Below are positions 4,407 through 7,492 of a DNA stretch of 7,492 bases, piece after piece. Every line of letters starts with the position of its first letter. The stretch's first letter is position 1. Source of the DNA: Lachnospiraceae bacterium (GTDB taxonomy: Bacteria; Bacillota_A; Clostridia; Lachnospirales; Lachnospiraceae). The DNA lies in NCBI GenBank assembly GCA_017437705.1, contig JAFRYJ010000058.1, forward strand, positions 1 to 7,492, given 5' to 3'. The position numbers and the translations under genes are program-made. The notes beneath the pieces were generated by a model that had not been told where the DNA came from, searched no databases, and saw nothing but the letters and a program-made list of their open reading frames with translations.

Positions 4407-6818
4407 TTATCTGACGACCTCCATGAAGTACTCGACCCTGGCCGAATACCCTCCTTCATCTGCGTCGATATTGATAGACGGTGCTCCGTCCTCGTATGTG
4501 TTGTATACCAGTTCTTCCCCGTTTATCCGGAGTATTCCCGTAAAACCCGGATATTCTGAACCGTCGTCCGCAAACCTGATCCCGCCATTATCCGGGCTAA
4601 GGACCACAGAAAGGCAGATTCGGCCGTCTTCCGGGGCGGCATCGATCTCATCATAATTCTCATCGACGAAACACCAGCTCTCTATATGATAATGGCTTCC
4701 TTCGGGAACCGCCGGCGCCTGCAGCTTATCACCGGCCCGGGGCACGGGCACGTCGATCACTACCTCGCTTACGATCTCCGTCCAGCCGGCATACAGCACG
4801 AGATCATCATCTGCAATGACGCCTTCCCACGGGGTCCCGTCCTCCGAATACCAGCCGTCGAACCTCCACGTCCCCGCGGAGTCTTCGATGAGCTCGTCAT
4901 ACCCTTCCGGCGAGACCGCATATTTAAGCTGCGCGCCCCTGTCTGCCTCCAGTGATGCAGGATCGTCCGCATGTCCGAGCGCATCGAAAGAGACCTTCAC
5001 TTTATCAGGCGTACCCGGTCTGTACTCCCAAACGCCGGTTATAACATAAACACCGTTTTCATAAACTATTTCCGGATCCTCCGCCGGCTCCCGGCCGTTT
5101 ATTGTCCATTTGAAACCGTCGGGTACTGAATGTCCTTTTACGGTGAGGACCGATCTCAGATAATGCACCCTGTTGTCACGGAGGCTTTCGTCATCACCCT
5201 GCCATTCGGAATCGATCTCTATCCAGGGGCTTCCCAGTGATGCCATATATTCCTCCGCCTGCGCCGGTGCCTTATCCACAGCGTCTCCCGCTGCAGGATC
5301 ATCGATCGTTATATCGATGTCCGGCTGCTGCGGCTGCGGCGAAAGGGCACCCAGTCTGGCAAGACAGGTATCAAACTGATGTGAAAACGTAAAGCTGTCC
5401 TTCCCCATGTACAGTTCCACCGCCGGCGCCAGATATAACATTATCCGTTCCGAGGCACTGTCTTCCTCCAAAGGAACATATTCCGTATCGATCATAAAAG
5501 GCCCGAACAGTTTGAACAGGATGTAAAAATCGTCGGTCCCGAAATCCGGGAGCTCAACGCCGTTATTCTTCAGGAACGCATCCATCTCCGCCGCGGCGTT
5601 ATAGTAATCGTTTATGTCGTTGTTCTTTACGGCGTCTCTCAGATACTCCGCCATGGGCAGGGCATCTTCCAGATAATCGGTGAGCGAGCCGGAATCAACA
5701 TCTGAAAAATCGTCGCTGAAGATAAGCGTCATCAGCTTCACGAAAAAGTCCTGATAGCTGTAGGACACCGTATGTTCCGCCCCGCCGGCGTCCGTTATCC
5801 TGTCCTCTATCTTAAGGGAATAGTCCTTCCTTTCGGGGATCGAATCCGTAAGGACGCCGATGAGCCTCTCGGCCCTGTCAGCTGCAACGGGCACATCCCC
5901 AATGTCATCCACGATCTCGAACCCGCGGCTCTTAAGCTTTTCAAATTCCTTAAGCACGCCTTCGTTCACTTCTGGCGTATTAAGTACATGGGTGACGCCG
6001 TAACGGGTCATGCCCCAGGGCGGGATCATCGTCACCACGTCATCGGTGCACAGATAGTTGTGGATACAGGGATACTCAGCCGCCGGGTCTTCCCCGGGAA
6101 CCGGATCTTTCATGGCGGGGGCCTCAAAGGTATATGCAAAGATCCGGCCTTTAAGATCCGGGTCGCGCTGGATGAGCCTGGCGGCAATGATGCCGGCAAC
6201 AGCCCCGCCGCGGCTCTGCCCCGTGATCCAGTACCTGACGTTTTCTCCCTGCCCCAGTTCTTCTATTTCTCCCACAACGGAATCCGCGGCCGTCTTGAAT
6301 CCGTAATGCTCTCCTTCCGGCGCATCCCCGTTTACTCTGAAATTCTGGACCCAGCCTCTCCGTTTGAGATCTGTATCGGCATAAACACTGTGTACGACGA
6401 TGGCAACGACGGTATATGTCTCCCCGCCGCTGACTACGGTCTTCCTGCCCCAGGTGTATCCGCAGTCGTCTTCGCTTTCCGAGACCGAGACGCCGGTCTC
6501 AGTGAATCCCAGTTCCTTCAGGAATAGTGTCCCCGGGCTGCCTTCGCCCGTCTCATAGAAAGACGCCGCAATAAACTGCATGGATAAAAGGGCCAGGGCA
6601 TCGTTCTGCTCTGCGGGATCACCGGTAAACCATACGTCCGAAAAACTGTAGGATGTTATAAGAGGCGCATCCTTATCCGGTTCGTATGTTGAAAACACCT
6701 TTACCGTGCCGAAGTATTCGGCCGCCGTATCCTCTTTTCTTTTGCCGCAGGCATCGAGACATGTCATAAATAATACAGCGCACAGAAGGGCTGCCAGGCT
6801 TTTTCTTAAATGATCCAT
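4407..6818 (-). CDS. Lipase-like (class 3, alpha/beta-hydrolase) lipoprotein with InlB-type repeat
   Basis: This 803-residue exported protein starts with Lys/Arg (MDHLRK), a hydrophobic core (SLAALLCAVLFMTC) and a lipobox-like LDAC with Cys24, indicating signal peptidase II processing and membrane anchoring. The Asp inside the box is unusual. Residues ~50-300 look like a class 3 lipase: nucleophile elbow GQSRG (200-204, Ser202) in YWITGQSRGGAVAGIIA, then FAYTFEAPA (227-235), TDDVVTMIPP with Asp259 or Asp260, and GVTHVLN with His277, giving a Ser-Asp-His triad in family order. Residues ~310-490 are mostly helical and unassigned; a Pro-rich linker (SPQPQQPD) follows. Residues ~607-682 (VKVSFDALGHADDP to FDGWYSEDGTPW and LVLYAGW) match an InlB/Listeria-Bacteroides beta-repeat. 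The remainder is acidic and beta-rich. It likely hydrolyses lipids or esters outside the cell. GGAGG lies 7 bases before the ATG. It is transcribed alone. Confidence 0.85.
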   Translation of the reverse strand: MDHLRKSLAALLCAVLFMTCLDACGKRKEDTAAEYFGTVKVFSTYEPDKDAPLITSYSFSDVWFTGDPAEQNDALALLSMQFIAASFYETGEGSPGTLFLKELGFTETGVSVSESEDDCGYTWGRKTVVSGGETYTVVAIVVHSVYADTDLKRRGWVQNFRVNGDAPEGEHYGFKTAADSVVGEIEELGQGENVRYWITGQSRGGAVAGIIAARLIQRDPDLKGRIFAYTFEAPAMKDPVPGEDPAAEYPCIHNYLCTDDVVTMIPPWGMTRYGVTHVLNTPEVNEGVLKEFEKLKSRGFEIVDDIGDVPVAADRAERLIGVLTDSIPERKDYSLKIEDRITDAGGAEHTVSYSYQDFFVKLMTLIFSDDFSDVDSGSLTDYLEDALPMAEYLRDAVKNNDINDYYNAAAEMDAFLKNNGVELPDFGTDDFYILFKLFGPFMIDTEYVPLEEDSASERIMLYLAPAVELYMGKDSFTFSHQFDTCLARLGALSPQPQQPDIDITIDDPAAGDAVDKAPAQAEEYMASLGSPWIEIDSEWQGDDESLRDNRVHYLRSVLTVKGHSVPDGFKWTINGREPAEDPEIVYENGVYVITGVWEYRPGTPDKVKVSFDALGHADDPASLEADRGAQLKYAVSPEGYDELIEDSAGTWRFDGWYSEDGTPWEGVIADDDLVLYAGWTEIVSEVVIDVPVPRAGDKLQAPAVPEGSHYHIESWCFVDENYDEIDAAPEDGRICLSVVLSPDNGGIRFADDGSEYPGFTGILRINGEELVYNTYEDGAPSINIDADEGGYSARVEYFMEVVR

Positions 6819-6910
6819 TTAAGATCCTCCGTTTACTTTGATCGGATTTTTTATGAGGCGGCCTCCTTTGCATCTTTACATTTGTCCGTACCTCAAGACC
6901 GTCTGCTTTA

Positions 6911-6939
6911 AGAATAATCTTTTGCTCAGCCCGAATCAA
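6911..6939 (-). promoter_or_regulatory. Putative promoter of the lipase-like gene
   Basis: On the minus strand, -35 TTGATT (6939-6934) and -10 TATTCT (6916-6911) are separated by exactly 17 bases, each matching four of six consensus positions. Transcription would start about 85-90 bases before the ATG. The -35 box sits inside the inverted repeat at 6927-6945. Confidence 0.5.
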
Positions 6940-6945
6940 GGGCTG
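6927..6945. repeat. Perfect inverted repeat around the -35 box, possible operator
   Basis: CAGCCC (6927-6932) and GGGCTG (6940-6945) form a perfect 6-bp dyad separated by GAATCAA, whose complement contains the putative -35 box TTGATT of the lipase-like gene. A dimeric regulator bound here would occlude the promoter. It could instead be a small hairpin with no regulatory role; there is no direct evidence of binding. Confidence 0.35.
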
Positions 6946-6983
6946 CAGGTCCCGGCATCATGCCGTCCCGCCCGTTTTCGGCG

Positions 6984-7014
6984 GCAAACAAAGACCCCGG
7001 CATTACTGCCAGGG
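6984..7014 (-). terminator. Rho-independent terminator of the M20 hydrolase gene
   Basis: On the minus strand CCCTGGCA (7014-7007), the loop GTAA and TGCCGGGG (7002-6995) make an 8-bp stem with one wobble pair, followed by TCTTTGTTTG. It lies about 30 bases after the stop codon and ahead of the lipase-like gene's promoter. Confidence 0.7.
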
Positions 7015-7045
7015 CATGTCCTTACTTATATCAGGTTTAATACAA

Positions 7046-7492
7046 TCAGTCTTCAAACTTCCCGAAATCCAGTCCCAGCATGTCGCAGAAGACCTTCGTG
7101 TAGCCTTCCACCGCCTTCAGCTGATCCTTGATCACGCAAAGCTCATCGGGCAGATGGGGATAAAGGCCGTCCTGCCAGGAATAGCCGACTGTCGGAATGT
7201 CGTAAACGCCCTTCGTAACGCTGCCGTCGCAGCCGGGCTTGAAATATGTCACCTGGGGATCCTGCCCCACGCTGCGCAGAGACTCGAACATCTTTACAAC
7301 GAATTCGTTATCCAGGTCCGTCTTCCATGCGGGATGCTGCTTTGCCACATCAAGATACTTGCCGGTGTAGCTGCCCCTTCTGTTGATCCTCTGATGCACC
7401 TCAGCCCTGAAGTCGGGATCCTGCGCCTTAAGATAATCGATGGCGCCCTGGATCTGGTCTATGCAGTACTGGATCGTATGGGGAAGGATATA
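7046..7492 (-). CDS. M20-family metallopeptidase/amidohydrolase (C-terminal part)
   Basis: The frame is open to the right edge, so only the last 148 residues are present and the start lies outside the window; the GTG at 7399 is not the start. The fragment resembles the end of M20 enzymes (ArgE/DapE/YgeY-type): CDGSVTKGVYDIPTVGYSW (88-106) matches the family's TDGxxxxxxGIPTxxxG segment, and PHLPDE (112-117) matches the H-T-P-[DN]-E motif whose His113 is usually a metal ligand. The final helix (DQLKAVEGYTKVFCDMLGLD) is typical of the C-terminus. M20 enzymes use a two-zinc (or cobalt) centre to cleave peptide or acyl-amide bonds, usually in the cytoplasm. The remaining metal ligands should lie in the missing N-terminal part, so the substrate and exact subgroup cannot be decided. 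The Trp-Gln-Asp-Gly-Leu-Tyr stretch before the His differs from the usual GPGxxxxAH form. Confidence 0.8.
   Translation of the reverse strand, partial: YILPHTIQYCIDQIQGAIDYLKAQDPDFRAEVHQRINRRGSYTGKYLDVAKQHPAWKTDLDNEFVVKMFESLRSVGQDPQVTYFKPGCDGSVTKGVYDIPTVGYSWQDGLYPHLPDELCVIKDQLKAVEGYTKVFCDMLGLDFGKFED

Noticed and set aside
5772..6527. A 251-residue plus-strand frame
   Set aside because: It is antisense to the lipase domain, which carries the signal peptide and triad; no start signal or family resemblance.
6673..6939. An 88-residue minus-strand frame ahead of the lipase-like gene
   Set aside because: It would start inside the putative -35 box, has no ribosome binding site, and runs out of frame into the lipoprotein gene.
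6946..6990. Several GC-rich inverted repeats (CGGCA-TGA-TGCCG and GCCGCC/GGGCGG) as a riboswitch or RNA gene
   Set aside because: The stems are short, overlap each other and match no RNA family I can recognise; they lie upstream of the putative promoter.

Overview
The window looks like chromosomal DNA from a Gram-positive anaerobe of the class Clostridia, most likely a Lachnospiraceae-type gut or rumen bacterium. This is inferred from strong AGGAGG-type ribosome binding sites a few bases before most starts, an AbrB-type regulator in front of an ABC exporter, a LicA-like choline kinase with the GGxTNxNFKV loop, and a lipoprotein ending in an InlB/Listeria-Bacteroides-type beta-repeat. No rRNA, tRNA, CRISPR array, insertion sequence or phage gene was seen.

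Left edge (1-815, plus strand, about 40% G+C in lines counted by hand). A two-gene nucleotidyltransferase/HEPN module of toxin-antitoxin type. The first gene is cut by the window edge. It carries a minimal nucleotidyltransferase (MNT) with a canonical GSx10DxD active site, preceded by what looks like the tail of a helix-turn-helix DNA-binding domain. The HEPN gene overlaps its end. It is full length only if it starts at a CTG behind an AAGGAGG ribosome binding site, and its Rx6H-like position holds Asn instead of His. A strong hairpin (851-887) separates this module from the convergent minus-strand genes.

2622-910 (minus strand). A compact operon: an AbrB/SpoVT-type regulator, an ABC ATPase four bases later, and an ABC-2 permease joined to the ATPase by an ATGA overlap. 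A promoter (TTGATT-16-TATAAT) lies directly upstream, and the leader carries tandem 9-bp repeats that may be an operator. The likely picture is a self-regulated ABC exporter with unknown cargo.

3186-2725 and 4235-3294 (minus strand). An acidic hypothetical protein of 153 residues and a complete stand-alone choline/ethanolamine-kinase-like phosphotransferase, each followed by its own terminator.

6818-4407 (minus strand). An 803-residue lipoprotein with a class 3 lipase-like Ser-Asp-His hydrolase domain, a long middle region and an InlB-like C-terminal repeat. It is probably an anchored, extracellular lipid or ester hydrolase. Its putative promoter has a -35 box lying exactly in the centre of a perfect inverted repeat.

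Right edge (7492-7046, minus strand). The C-terminal part of an M20-family metallopeptidase/amidohydrolase, followed by a terminator. No gap between genes is longer than about 230 bases; the two longest gaps (4236-4406 and 6819-7045) hold leader, promoter and terminator signals but no convincing extra gene. The most notable parts are the MNT/HEPN pair with its odd start codon and altered motif, and the large lipase-like lipoprotein. Nothing here clearly amounts to a wholly new system.
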